Notes under the pieces: generated by a model
Seen by the model: only the letters and a program-made list of their open reading frames with translations
The model's database searches: none
What the model was told of the DNA's origin: nothing
Part shown: one piece after another, positions 43,414-52,308 of the stretch
Layout: each line of letters starts with the position of its first letter
Position numbering within the stretch: position 1 is the stretch's first letter
DNA from: Streptomyces sp. NBC_01275
Lineage (GTDB): Bacteria; Actinomycetota; Actinomycetes; Streptomycetales; Streptomycetaceae
DNA: 64,000 bases
Assembly (NCBI RefSeq): GCF_026340655.1
Contig: NZ_JAPEOZ010000001.1
Coordinates: forward strand, 9,114,001 to 9,178,000
Direction: 5' to 3'
Program-made: the position numbers and the translations under genes

Positions 43414-45141
43414 TCACCGCCGGTAGAGGGTGATCGAATGCCCGACCTCGTCGACGGCCCGGCTGGAGTCGATGAGCTGCGCCAGCCGCCCCCTGGCCTT
43501 GGCCGCGGCCGAGTCCGACACGACCAGCAGCCCGCGCACCTCGTCCAGGGGCGCCCGTCGGGGATCGGAGGCGTGGATGCCGTAGTACGACGGCACCCCG
43601 CTGCCCTTGTAGACCAGCCACACCCGCTCGCCCGGGTACCGCTCCCGCAGCCGGTCGGCCAGCCTCCCGAGGTCCTGGCCCCAGTCCACGTTGGAGTCGT
43701 GCAGCCGCAGATGCGTCTGCGCGGGCCCGCCGAACGCCTCGTTGGAGTACGGCAGGTAGTACGGGTACGTCCGCAGCGAGCTGACCGCGACGAACGCCAC
43801 CAGCGCCCCCGTCACCGCCGTCACCCACCGCCGTCGCACCGTCAGGACGCACCCCGCGGCCACCGCGAGGAACATCGGCAGGAACACGGCGTACCGCGTC
43901 CCGAAGTCCCGCGACCCGGTCATCGCCGCCGCCAGCAGCACACCGGCCGGGAGCAGCACGTACGGCGCCGCGGGCCGCAGCCGCCCTACCGTCACCAGCG
44001 CGACGGCCCCGGCGCTCCACAGCGCGAGCATGCCCAGCGGGGTCTTCACCGTCAGGGCGACCGGCAGGTAGTACCAGTGCGAGCCGGTGTACACGTGCCC
44101 GAACAGGAAGCCCTGCCACGGCTGGTTCTCCAGCCCGAACTGGATCCGCATGCCGTCCCGGTAGGACTCCGGGAACGGCAGGACGTCGACCAGGAGCCCG
44201 CGCAGCCCGTGCACCACGGGGGCCTGCGCCTGCTGCGGATCCCAGCTCAGCCGGGGATCGACCACCAGATACGACGCCCAGACGACGGCCACGGCGGCCG
44301 CCGCGACGACGGCCGCCCCCAGCAGGGCCCTGCGCCACCGCTTCGGCCACAGCGACAGCACGGCCAGGGCCAGCAGCACGGGCACCGCGGGCAGCGCGCT
44401 CATCTTGGTGGCGAGCCCCGCGCCGAGCGCCGCCCCGGCGAGCGGCAGCCACAGCCGCGGCCGGTCGCCGCGGGCCCGCCACAGCAGCCACGCCGATGTC
44501 AGCACAAAGCCCGCCGCCGGGACGTCCAGCGTCGCCAGCGAGCCGTGCGCGACGACGTCGGGGGAGAAGGCGTACAGGGCGAGGGCGGTCAGCGCCGGGG
44601 CGGGCCCGGCGAGGTCGCGGGCGAAGGCGAACACCACCAGGCCGAACAGCAGCGTCAGCACGATCACCGGCAGCCGCGCCCACAGCATCAGCCGCCAGGG
44701 GTCGTTGCCCGACTCGTACAGCAGCCGCCGGCCCGCCGCTCCCTGGTCGTCGGGGAGGTCGGCGGTCCCCCGGGGATCGGCCAGCGCCACCCCGACGGCC
44801 ACGACGAGCTTGCCCAGCGGCGGGTGCTCGGGGTTGAGGCGGACGCGGTGCTCGTGCAGATACTCCGCGGCCGCGGCCACGTAGACGGGTTCGTCGATGG
44901 TCGGGGTCTGCTGCACCGCCGTCGTGACCATCGCGGCCGCCATCTGGGCGAGCAGCACGACCGTCAGCAGCGGGACCAGCCACGCACGGCGGGCACGCGG
45001 GGGCGACTGGGCCGCCCGGGCAGGAGGAACGGGCTTGAGGACCGTGTGCAGTTCGCGCGCCATCATCCGCACCGCGGTGACACCGGCCGCGCGGGGGCGG
45101 GAGCGATGCGGAGCGGCGGCCTCATGGGCCCCACTCTGCAC
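43414..45141 (-). CDS. GT39-type (PMT) integral membrane glycosyltransferase
   Basis: The 575-residue protein has about ten hydrophobic segments and the GT39/ArnT pattern: PTIDEPVYVAAAAEYLHEHR and VRLNPEHPPLGKLVVAVGVA in the first extracytoplasmic loop (with DE as the catalytic acidic pair), and later long membrane stretches such as VLLALAVLSLWPKRW. It should transfer mannose or another sugar from a polyprenyl-phosphate donor to a protein or lipid outside the membrane. It lies 21 bases downstream of the PAP2 phosphatase gene on the minus strand, so the two are one operon. An ATG pair at 45066 is a possible shorter start. Confidence 0.85.
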   Translation of the reverse strand: MQSGAHEAAAPHRSRPRAAGVTAVRMMARELHTVLKPVPPARAAQSPPRARRAWLVPLLTVVLLAQMAAAMVTTAVQQTPTIDEPVYVAAAAEYLHEHRVRLNPEHPPLGKLVVAVGVALADPRGTADLPDDQGAAGRRLLYESGNDPWRLMLWARLPVIVLTLLFGLVVFAFARDLAGPAPALTALALYAFSPDVVAHGSLATLDVPAAGFVLTSAWLLWRARGDRPRLWLPLAGAALGAGLATKMSALPAVPVLLALAVLSLWPKRWRRALLGAAVVAAAAVAVVWASYLVVDPRLSWDPQQAQAPVVHGLRGLLVDVLPFPESYRDGMRIQFGLENQPWQGFLFGHVYTGSHWYYLPVALTVKTPLGMLALWSAGAVALVTVGRLRPAAPYVLLPAGVLLAAAMTGSRDFGTRYAVFLPMFLAVAAGCVLTVRRRWVTAVTGALVAFVAVSSLRTYPYYLPYSNEAFGGPAQTHLRLHDSNVDWGQDLGRLADRLRERYPGERVWLVYKGSGVPSYYGIHASDPRRAPLDEVRGLLVVSDSAAAKARGRLAQLIDSSRAVDEVGHSITLYRR

Positions 45142-45162
45142 CAGCTCCCGCCACGGAGGGCG

Positions 45163-47079
45163 TTACCGCTTCAGGAGTCGTACCGACAGACCGTCCGCCG
45201 TGTACACAGGTACGGCCCGCAGCCGGTCGGAGTTCAGCTCCACCCGGTCGAACTGGCCGCGCAGCGCCGAGGCGTCGATCACCGGGACGGTCGTCCCCGC
45301 GGCCGGCGGCTGCTCGGAGTCCAGGCGCAGCGACAGCACCGCGCCCCGGTCGAGCCGGACCCGCCCGGACACGGTGAGGACGGGCCCGTGGTGCCCGCGC
45401 AGCGTCAGATCCAGCGTCGCGCCGGACTCCTGCGCCCACGCGCCGCGCACCCGCACCGGGGCGTCGGCGCGCAGCGTTCCGCCGGTCAGCCGCACATCGC
45501 CCTGACCGAGGGCGTTGGCGTGCCCGGCGACGAGCACGCCGTCCTCGAGCACCGTGCCGCCGTGGTAGCGGTTGTGCCCGGTCAGGGTGAGCGTGCCGGA
45601 GCCCCGCTTGGTCAGCCCGCCCTCGCCCTCGATGTCGTTGCGCCAGGCGTCGGCCGTGTGGAAGCCGCCCTTGGCCGCGTCCAGGGTGACGCTCACGTCG
45701 GACTCGAACGCGCCGTAACCGTCCGCCGCCGCGAACAGGTTGAGCCGGCCCCACTGCTCGAAGCCGTCCAGCAGGACGTACCCCGAGGGCAGCGCGGTCG
45801 TGCGCAGCACCGCGCGACGCTGCTCGGCGCTCAGATACGGCTGCCGGGTCTCCAGCAGCACCTCGGCGCCCTTGGGCACGGTGAGGGGGTCCTGCCGGCC
45901 GTGCCGGGTCAGCACATAGGTCAGCCGGGGCTCGACGGCGCGGGCGTTGGCCTCGCGGTCGGCGTAGGCGTCGCCGGCGTCGGAGTGCGCGTAGGAGTAC
46001 AGGGTGTCGGCCGTCGTGCCGGTCGCCTGCGTGAAGTAGGCGAGGGCCTGGGCGCGGGCGGCCGCCTTGAGGTCGGCGTTGGCCGGGTCGGCGAGCGTGG
46101 CCGCGGCCAGGGCGGTGGCCATGATGCGGCCGCCCAGGACGTCGACCGTGGAGTGCATGCCGGACATGATCCGGGTGTGGCTCAGCTCCAGGGCGCGCGT
46201 CACCAGCTCCTGGAAGCGCTCCGGCACGGCGTACGCGAACGCCAGCGACGCCAGGTGGAAGGCGTTGGTGTGCCCGCTGGGGAAGCCGCCGTCGTCGGCC
46301 GGGGAGGCGCCGCGCTGGCGCAGCAGCTGCGGGACCACGACGACCTTCGAGTCGTACACGGGGTAGCCGAGCGCGTCGGTCTTCCCGGTGTCGACGACCT
46401 GGCTGTCCTCGTTCATGCGCCACGGGCGCGGGTACTGGAAGGCGTACTTGCCGGGGTTGCCCGAGGCGTAGGGGCCGCGCACGGTGTCGACCAGCTTGGC
46501 GACCTGCCCGAGGTCCGAGGTGTACGAGCCCGCGCCGAGCGCGGAACCGGCCGGGGCGTCGGCGGGCACGGCGTCGCTGATCGTGGTCGCGGGCGTGGTG
46601 TCCGGCGCCGACGTGATCGACGTGACCGCCTTGGCGCCCGCCTTGTAGAGGCCGGCGAGCGGGCCCAGGCCGGCGATCATCGCGTAGCTCTGGTGCTGGC
46701 GGTCGTAGACGAACGCCTCCCTGCCCTGCGCCTCCGTGCGGGCGGTGGTGATCTTTATGGAGTAGCGCACGTTGGCCTGCAGGATCTCGGGCCGCAGCGG
46801 CGTACCGGTGTTCCACGCGGAACCCGTCTTCCACACCTGGGCGAAGCCGCCGAGCACCCGCACCACGGCGTTGGTCTCGGGCGTGAGGTTCGTCGTCAGG
46901 TTCGTCTTGTAGTCGTCGACGAACGGCAGCGGGCTCGTGGCGGCCTTGGCGTCGGCGGCGCCCAGCCAGGAGACCAGTGTCGGGGCGGCGACCAGGGCCG
47001 CCGAGCCCCCGAAGGAGACCTTGAGGAAGCGCCTCCTGTTCACGGCCGAGGGGGAGTGGGGCGCGGCGGGTGACGGCAT
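45163..47079 (-). CDS. secreted PAP2 acid phosphatase with C-terminal autotransporter-like beta repeat
   Basis: The 638-residue protein has a Tat-type signal peptide (NRRRFLKVSFGGSAALVAAP). The PAP2 site is complete: KYAFQYPRPW, FPSGHTNAFH and SHTRIMSGMHSTVDVLGG with the Lys/Arg, His and His-Asp residues in place (about 243-330). It is thus a lipid-phosphate or phosphoester phosphatase outside the membrane, distantly related to vanadium haloperoxidases. Unusually, residues about 500-545 carry a passenger-type repeat (GSGTLTLTGHNRYHGGTVLE, GVLVAGHANALGQGDVRLTG) seen mainly in Gram-negative autotransporters. It sits at the head of an operon with the GT39 gene, consistent with recycling of polyprenyl phosphate, but that link is inferred. 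Confidence 0.87.
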   Translation of the reverse strand: MPSPAAPHSPSAVNRRRFLKVSFGGSAALVAAPTLVSWLGAADAKAATSPLPFVDDYKTNLTTNLTPETNAVVRVLGGFAQVWKTGSAWNTGTPLRPEILQANVRYSIKITTARTEAQGREAFVYDRQHQSYAMIAGLGPLAGLYKAGAKAVTSITSAPDTTPATTISDAVPADAPAGSALGAGSYTSDLGQVAKLVDTVRGPYASGNPGKYAFQYPRPWRMNEDSQVVDTGKTDALGYPVYDSKVVVVPQLLRQRGASPADDGGFPSGHTNAFHLASLAFAYAVPERFQELVTRALELSHTRIMSGMHSTVDVLGGRIMATALAAATLADPANADLKAAARAQALAYFTQATGTTADTLYSYAHSDAGDAYADREANARAVEPRLTYVLTRHGRQDPLTVPKGAEVLLETRQPYLSAEQRRAVLRTTALPSGYVLLDGFEQWGRLNLFAAADGYGAFESDVSVTLDAAKGGFHTADAWRNDIEGEGGLTKRGSGTLTLTGHNRYHGGTVLEDGVLVAGHANALGQGDVRLTGGTLRADAPVRVRGAWAQESGATLDLTLRGHHGPVLTVSGRVRLDRGAVLSLRLDSEQPPAAGTTVPVIDASALRGQFDRVELNSDRLRAVPVYTADGLSVRLLKR

Positions 47080-47156
47080 GGGTGTGCCTCTCTTGAGTTC
47101 TTCGGCGGTGCGGCCAGAGGAAGGAGGTGCGATCGACTGCGGCCCATGAGCCTAGA

Positions 47157-47170
47157 GATGACTGATGACT
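47157..47170. promoter_or_regulatory. tandem gatgact repeat in the phosphatase upstream region
   Basis: The heptamer gatgact occurs twice in tandem (47157-47163, 47164-47170), 78 bases upstream of the phosphatase start. A related gatgat follows at 47181. The function is not known. I see nothing else firm in the gap 47080-47278. Confidence 0.3.
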
Positions 47171-47278
47171 TGTGGGCCGGATGATGCGTATGAGCGAAGA
47201 TCTACGGCCGGGTTGTGTCTCTTCCGCGATGGCCCGGCGGCCGGGGCATGTCTCCCGGGTGAACGGGTGGCGTGCGGT

Positions 47279-48184
47279 TCACAGCAGAGAACAGGCCAGT
47301 GCCACCGCGCCCTCGACCGGCGGCACCTCCAACCGCCGCGGGCGCGACCCGGGCAGCGCCTCGGCGAGCGCTTCGGCGAACGCCTCGTACAGCGCGGGCT
47401 GGTTGAGCACGGTGCCGCCCGCGACCACGACGTCGTCGACCGGCACCCCGCGGGCGGAGAGCCGGACGACGAGCGCGGCGAGAGCCGCACCGGCCTCCGC
47501 GATCACCTTGCGGGCGAGCGCGGAGCCGTCGGCGGCGGCCGTGAAGACGACGGGGGCACGGCGGCCCCACTCGGCGGAGACGTCCGAGGCGCCCTCCAGC
47601 GCCGCGCCGAGCGCCGGGACCTCCGGCACGTCGAACGCGGCGACGAGAGCGTGGGCGAGGGCGTCGGGGGCCTCGCCGCGGTCGTGCGCGGCCCACACGG
47701 CGCGGGCCGCCTCCCGGACCAGACCGGCGGCGCCGCCCTCGTCGCCGAGGACCGCGCCCCAGCCGCCCACCTGGACGGGATCGCCGTCGGGTGTGCGGCC
47801 CACCGCGACCGAGCCGGTGCCGGCGACCAGGCCGACCCCCTTGGCGAGTCCGGCGGCGGGGACGAGGAGTTCGGCGTCCCCTACTACGTGCGTGGGTACG
47901 CCCAGGAGTTCTCGGAGGGCGTCGCGGATGCCCGCGCACTGGCGTGGGGTCTCGCACGCGTGCCCGCCGACGGCGAGCGCGGCGGGCGGTGCGCCCTCGG
48001 GGAGCGCCTCATGGACGAGATCGGCCAGCCAGCGCGCGGCGGCGGCCGGGTCGTGCGGCCGCCAGCCGCCGCTGGCGCGGCGGTGGTCGGCCACGACACG
48101 TCCGCCCGTGAGGGCGCGGAGGTGGGTCTTGGTACCGCCCACGTCGACGCCGACCACGAGGGGGCGCGAGGAAGGGGAGTCCAA
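47279..48184 (-). CDS. BadF/BadG-type sugar kinase (N-acetylglucosamine kinase-like)
   Basis: The 301-residue ASKHA-fold protein has the phosphate-1 motif LVVGVDVGGTKTHLRAL (about residues 9-25), a later GTGSVAVGRTPDGDPVQVGG containing the Gly-rich adenosine turn (about 119-138), and VVVAGGTVLNQPALYEAF (about 253-270). This is the BcrAD_BadFG group to which actinobacterial and eukaryotic GlcNAc kinases belong. It should phosphorylate an amino or neutral sugar in the cytoplasm. Its minus-strand promoter at 48358-48386 is overlapped by a large inverted repeat, and the ROK regulator is divergent. The exact sugar is unknown. Confidence 0.85.
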   Translation of the reverse strand: MDSPSSRPLVVGVDVGGTKTHLRALTGGRVVADHRRASGGWRPHDPAAAARWLADLVHEALPEGAPPAALAVGGHACETPRQCAGIRDALRELLGVPTHVVGDAELLVPAAGLAKGVGLVAGTGSVAVGRTPDGDPVQVGGWGAVLGDEGGAAGLVREAARAVWAAHDRGEAPDALAHALVAAFDVPEVPALGAALEGASDVSAEWGRRAPVVFTAAADGSALARKVIAEAGAALAALVVRLSARGVPVDDVVVAGGTVLNQPALYEAFAEALAEALPGSRPRRLEVPPVEGAVALACSLL

Positions 48185-48348
48185 CGGATCCTCTTTCGTC
48201 GTTGTGCCAGGGCCCGATCCTGAATATCGGGCCCGGACTGCGACGGCGGGCGAACCGTGACCGGGAGAAGGCGAGTTGGCGCACTTGATGAACTAGGGAA
48301 GCCCCGGGACGGGCCTCTGGTGAAGCACGGCAGGCGAGTACCGTGAAG

Positions 48349-48386
48349 TTCGTTAGGAAGTTAACTAACGAAGTACAGTGCGTCAA
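48349..48386 (-). promoter_or_regulatory. kinase promoter overlapped by an 8+8 inverted repeat
   Basis: On the minus strand, TTGACG (48381-48386) and TAACTT (48358-48363) are separated by exactly 17 bases, an ideal promoter for the kinase. The inverted repeat ttcgttag (48349-48356), 8 bases, ctaacgaa (48365-48372) covers the -10 element and much of the spacer. A repressor bound there would block RNA polymerase. The ROK protein encoded 150 bases away is the natural candidate. The rest of the gap (48185-48527) shows no gene. Confidence 0.6.
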
Positions 48387-48527
48387 GAGTAATCGCGCCC
48401 TCGACCACCGGGAGGCCCCTGCGGGCCGTAGCGGGGCGGGAACGCGCGACGTCGGTGCATCCCATTTGCCGCAGCCCGCCGAGACGACCGGCCGGGCTCG
48501 CGGCCCGGTACCCGTGTGGGGGAAATT

Positions 48528-49673
48528 GTGGAACACGACGTGGCGGCGGCCCCCCGCCTGACCGAGAGTGCGAGCGCTGTATTCGCCGTGCTCGCCCAGG
48601 CGGGCAGCGCGACCCGGCCGCAGCTCGCGACCCTGGCGCGGCTGTCCAAGCCGACGGTGTCCGGCGCCGTGGCCGAACTCGAGGGCGCCCGGCTCGCCGC
48701 GCACTCCGGCACCGCCTCCAGCGGCACCGGCCGCTCCGCCGCCGTGTACCGTCTCGGGCCGGCCGCCGGAGCCGTCCTCGCCGTCGACCTCGGCCCCGCC
48801 CTGACCCGGGTGCGGGGCTGCGCCCTCGACGGCACCCTGCTCGCCGAGGCCACCACCGCCCGCGAGGACGCCGCCGACGCCGTACGCGAGGCGCTCGCCG
48901 CGCTGCCCGACGGTGTGCCGCTGCGCTCCATCGTCGTCGCCGTCGGCGACGTCGCCACGCGGGACGGGCGGGGCAGCGGTATGCGCCCCGCGACCGCCAA
49001 GGCGGGCCCGGTCTTCGACGCCGTGGCCGTCGCCCTGCCGCAGGGCGTCCCGGTGCACCTGGAGAACAACGTCAACTGCGCCGCGCTCGCCGAGCTGCAC
49101 GAGGGCGCCGCCCGGGGTCGGCACACCTTCGGCTATCTGCGGATCGGCGTGGGCATCGGTCTCGGCATCGTTGTCGGGGGCCAGGTGCTGCGCGGCGCGA
49201 ACGGCGCCGCCGGTGAGCTGTCCCGGCTGCCCTACCCCTGGGACGACGGCCGTGAGCCGCACCAGGAGGCCCTGGAGGAGTACATCGGCGCCCGCTCCCT
49301 GCTGCGCCGGGCCGCCGAGGCATGGCAGCGCGCGGACGGCCCGTGCCCCCGCACCACCGAGCGGCTCTTCGCCCTCGCCGGGGAGGGCGCGGCCACGGCC
49401 CGCGCCCTCGTCGGCCGGCACGCCACGGACGTGGGCCGCCTCGCCGCCGCCGTGACCGCCGTACTGGACCCCGGTCTGATCGTGCTGGGCGGCAGCACCG
49501 GCGCGGACCCGCAGCTCCTGCCCGGTGTGCGGGCCGAGCTGGCGCGGCTGAGCTGGCCCACCGACGTGGTCAGCAGCACGGTCGGGGACTCCGGCACCGT
49601 CACGGGCGCCGCACGGCTCGCGGTCGCCCGGGGAGTCCAAACCGTGACCGATGCCGCGGGGGCTAAGGATTGA
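48528..49673 (+). CDS. ROK family transcriptional regulator
   Basis: The GTG at 48528 follows ggggga at good spacing and gives 381 residues; an upstream GTG at 48516 is also in frame. The N-terminal winged helix is SATRPQLATLARLSKPTVSG (about residues 28-47), and the ROK domain follows with VLAVDLGPALTRVRGCALD (about 83), VHLENNVNCAALAELHEGAA (about 175), the YLRIGVGIGLGIVVGG ATP/sugar turn, and LIVLGGSTGADP. The CXCGxxGC zinc motif of classical ROK kinases is not present, as expected for a regulator. It lies just upstream of the import operon and divergent from the kinase, and probably represses both in the absence of the inducing sugar. Confidence 0.9.
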   Translation: MEHDVAAAPRLTESASAVFAVLAQAGSATRPQLATLARLSKPTVSGAVAELEGARLAAHSGTASSGTGRSAAVYRLGPAAGAVLAVDLGPALTRVRGCALDGTLLAEATTAREDAADAVREALAALPDGVPLRSIVVAVGDVATRDGRGSGMRPATAKAGPVFDAVAVALPQGVPVHLENNVNCAALAELHEGAARGRHTFGYLRIGVGIGLGIVVGGQVLRGANGAAGELSRLPYPWDDGREPHQEALEEYIGARSLLRRAAEAWQRADGPCPRTTERLFALAGEGAATARALVGRHATDVGRLAAAVTAVLDPGLIVLGGSTGADPQLLPGVRAELARLSWPTDVVSSTVGDSGTVTGAARLAVARGVQTVTDAAGAKD

Positions 49674-49713
49674 CGGCCTCCGACTCGGTCTGCCAATGTC
49701 CGGACAAGCGCTT
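49670..49713 (+). promoter_or_regulatory. promoter and palindromes before the sugar-binding protein gene
   Basis: TTGACG (49670-49675) and CAATGT (49694-49699) are 18 bases apart. They are followed by a 10-bp palindrome, tgtccggaca (49697-49706), and an 8-bp one, aagcgctt (49706-49713), which resembles LacI-type half-sites with a central CG. The gap continues to 49950 with no gene. Confidence 0.45.
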
Positions 49714-49950
49714 TCTAAGTCGGTCGGGACACCGGCTTGGGGTGAGCCTCCCAGCCCGTACACGACGTACGGCAACCGCACGAGGGCGTGCCCGTGCGGT
49801 GACGGCCAGGACGGCCGGGGATCTCGCCCCGCGTGGACGACGCGGCCGGGCGAGGCCGCGCCCCCGGAAAGCGAATTTCCTGCAAAATGCACCCGTGCCG
49901 CCTCGGTCGGCGCCGTGCTCCGTCCCCTACGACGAAACAAGGGATCGAAG

Positions 49951-51273
49951 ATGACCAATGTGGGTGTGCGGCGCTCCCGCCGACTCGGCCGCGGCGGCAT
50001 AGGCCGCCTGGTTCCCCTCGCTGCCGTGGCCACGGCAGGTGCCCTGCTGCTCTCCGCCTGCGGGTCGGGATCCGACTCGGGCGGGACCTCCAAGTCGCTG
50101 ACGTTCTGGATCTCCACGGTTCCGGGCCAGGACGCGGGCTGGAAGAAGATGGTGGCGCAGTACAAGAAGGAAACCGGCGTCAACGTCAAGCTCGTCAACA
50201 TCCCCTACGACGGCTACACGACGAAGCTGCACAACGCCGCGCAGGCGAACTCCCTGCCCGACGTGGCGGCCGTCCCGGCGCTGGACCCGATCTGGTCGAG
50301 CAAGCTGATCGACCTCAAGTCCATCGCCGACAACAAGACCAACAAGATCAACGCCAACTTCATCGCCAAGGACTCGTCCGGGAAGGTGCTGGCCATCCCC
50401 TCGGACGTCACCGCGTCCGGCCTGTACATCAACAAGTCGCTCTTCGAGAAGGCCGGCGTCTCCTTCCCGACCTCGCCCGACAAGACCTGGACCTGGACCG
50501 ACTTCATCAAGGCGGCGGACGAGGTCCGGGAGAAGGCCGGCGCCAAGTACTCCCTGACGTTCGACCAGTCGCCGTCCCGGCTCCGTGCCATGGTGTACGA
50601 GATGGGCGGGCAGTACGTCCACGCGGACTCCTCCGGCAAGTTCTCGGTGGACGCGGCGACCAAGAAGGCCGTGAACACCTTCGTCGGATGGAACGACGAC
50701 AAGACCATGCCGAAGTCGGTGTGGACCAGCGGCGCCGACCCGTCGGCCATGTTCCAGAGCGGTGACGTGGTCGCCTACTGGTCCGGCGTGTGGCAGGTTC
50801 CCGCCTTCGCGGAGAGCATCAAGAAGTTCGAGTGGGCGAGCGTCCCGACTCCGGCCCAGCCGGTGCAGGCCAGCGACGTCAACAGCGGCGGCATGACGGT
50901 GGGCTTCAACAACAACGCCGACGCGGCCACCGCCGCGACGAAGTTCCTGTCCTGGCTGTACGAGCCGGCCCACTACCAGGCGCTGTGCGAGGCGTCCGGG
51001 TTCCTGCCGGTCGAGAGCGGTCTGAACCCGAAGTACCCCTTCAAGTCCGCGGCGGCGCAGGCGGCGTTCAAGCTGTACAACGAGTCGATCCCGCTCTACG
51101 CCCCGATCTCGGGTTACTTCAACGGCGCGCAGACGAACTGGGTGCTGAAGGGCAAGAGCCTCACCGAGGACCCGACCAAGACGGAGCTCGGCAAGGCGAT
51201 CAACGGCCAGCAGTCGGCCGACAAGGCCCTGGAGAACATCGTGGCCGGCTACAACCAGCAGGTCGGCGGCTGA
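49951..51273 (+). CDS. CUT1 ABC transporter sugar-binding lipoprotein
   Basis: The start is the ATG at 49951; the frame upstream to 49651 is not coding. The 440-residue protein has a lipoprotein signal peptide with lipobox LLLSAC (Cys at residue 37), then an extracytoplasmic solute-binding fold: LTFWISTVPGQDAGWKKMVA, ALDPIWSSKLIDLKS, SGADPSAMFQSGDVVAYWSG and GFNNNADAATAATKFLSWLY. It captures an oligosaccharide and delivers it to the two permeases. Which sugar is unknown. It follows the ROK gene by 277 bases and precedes the permeases by 123 bases. Confidence 0.92.
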   Translation: MTNVGVRRSRRLGRGGIGRLVPLAAVATAGALLLSACGSGSDSGGTSKSLTFWISTVPGQDAGWKKMVAQYKKETGVNVKLVNIPYDGYTTKLHNAAQANSLPDVAAVPALDPIWSSKLIDLKSIADNKTNKINANFIAKDSSGKVLAIPSDVTASGLYINKSLFEKAGVSFPTSPDKTWTWTDFIKAADEVREKAGAKYSLTFDQSPSRLRAMVYEMGGQYVHADSSGKFSVDAATKKAVNTFVGWNDDKTMPKSVWTSGADPSAMFQSGDVVAYWSGVWQVPAFAESIKKFEWASVPTPAQPVQASDVNSGGMTVGFNNNADAATAATKFLSWLYEPAHYQALCEASGFLPVESGLNPKYPFKSAAAQAAFKLYNESIPLYAPISGYFNGAQTNWVLKGKSLTEDPTKTELGKAINGQQSADKALENIVAGYNQQVGG

Positions 51274-51396
51274 TCGTGGGCCAGAGGGCCGGGCGGCGGG
51301 GTCGAGACGCCGCCGCCCGGCCCTGGGCGCCCACGTGATGCCGGGCTGATGACCTGAGCCGACAGCAATCCATTCCACCAGCACGGAGTCAGGAAG

Positions 51397-52308
51397 ATGA
51401 CAAAACGCGCCTCGGACGTGTCCGCGAGCCCGCCCAGGAGACGCAGTAAGTACACGCTTGCGCCGCTCGTCCTCATCGCGGCCAATGTCGTGCTCTTCTC
51501 ACTGTTCTTCGTCTGGCCGGCGGTGATCGGGCTCGTCTACTCCTTCACGAACTACACGGGTGTGGGGGCGTTCCAGTTCATCGGACTGGACAACTACCAC
51601 AACCTGTTCGGGGACTCCACCTTCTACGACGCGCTGAGCCGGACGCTGCTGTACGCCGTGCTCTTCGTGCCGCTGAACTTCGCGGTCTCGCTGCTCACCG
51701 CGAACCTGCTGGTGAGCAAGCACGCCAAGGGTGCGTCGGTCGCCCGCGTCATCTTCTTCATCCCCTGGCTTCTGTCGCCCATCGTCGTGGGCGTCCTGTG
51801 GCGGTGGCTGTTCGGTGAGAACTTCGGACTGGTCAACTACGTCATCGAGAAGCTCGGCGGAAGTGCCGTTCCGTGGCAGTCGAACGCGGACCTGTCGTTG
51901 ATCGTGGTGGTGATGGCGGCATCCTGGGCCTGGACGGGGTTCTCGATGCTGTTGTTCATCGCGGCGATCAAGAACGTGCCGGTGTCGTACTACGAGGCGG
52001 CCTCGCTCGACGGCGCCGGCCCCTGGCGCCAGTTCTTCAGCATCACGCTGCCGAGCATCGCGCCCACCTCGTTCATCGTGATCCTGCTCAACACGATCAA
52101 CGCGATGAAGGAATACCCGGTGTTCGTCGCCCTCAACAACGGCGGACCCGGCACGTCGAACAACCTGCTTGTCCAGTACATCTACGAGACCGGCTTCAAA
52201 CGGGGCCAGATCGGCTACGCGAGCGCCGCGTCATTCGTGCTCATGCTCATCCTGATGGCCGTCGCGATCGTCCAGCTGATCGTCAACCGGCGGGTGGAGA
52301 ACCGATGA
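51397..52308 (+). CDS. CUT1 sugar ABC transporter permease 1
   Basis: The 303-residue protein has six membrane helices (VLIAANVVLFSLFFVWPAVI first), and the EAA loop YYEAASLDGAGPWRQFF near residue 198, which docks the ATPase. It is the MalF/UgpA-like partner. The ATG follows aggaag. Its stop overlaps the start of the second permease by 4 bases. No ATPase is encoded here, as is usual in Streptomyces, where a shared MsiK energises several importers. Confidence 0.93.
   Translation: MTKRASDVSASPPRRRSKYTLAPLVLIAANVVLFSLFFVWPAVIGLVYSFTNYTGVGAFQFIGLDNYHNLFGDSTFYDALSRTLLYAVLFVPLNFAVSLLTANLLVSKHAKGASVARVIFFIPWLLSPIVVGVLWRWLFGENFGLVNYVIEKLGGSAVPWQSNADLSLIVVVMAASWAWTGFSMLLFIAAIKNVPVSYYEAASLDGAGPWRQFFSITLPSIAPTSFIVILLNTINAMKEYPVFVALNNGGPGTSNNLLVQYIYETGFKRGQIGYASAASFVLMLILMAVAIVQLIVNRRVENR

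Noticed and set aside
43327..47073. A 1248-codon open frame on the plus strand
   Set aside because: It is antisense to the RpiR, GT39 and PAP2 genes, and its composition is the low-complexity Arg/Gly/Pro pattern of a shadow frame in high-GC DNA.
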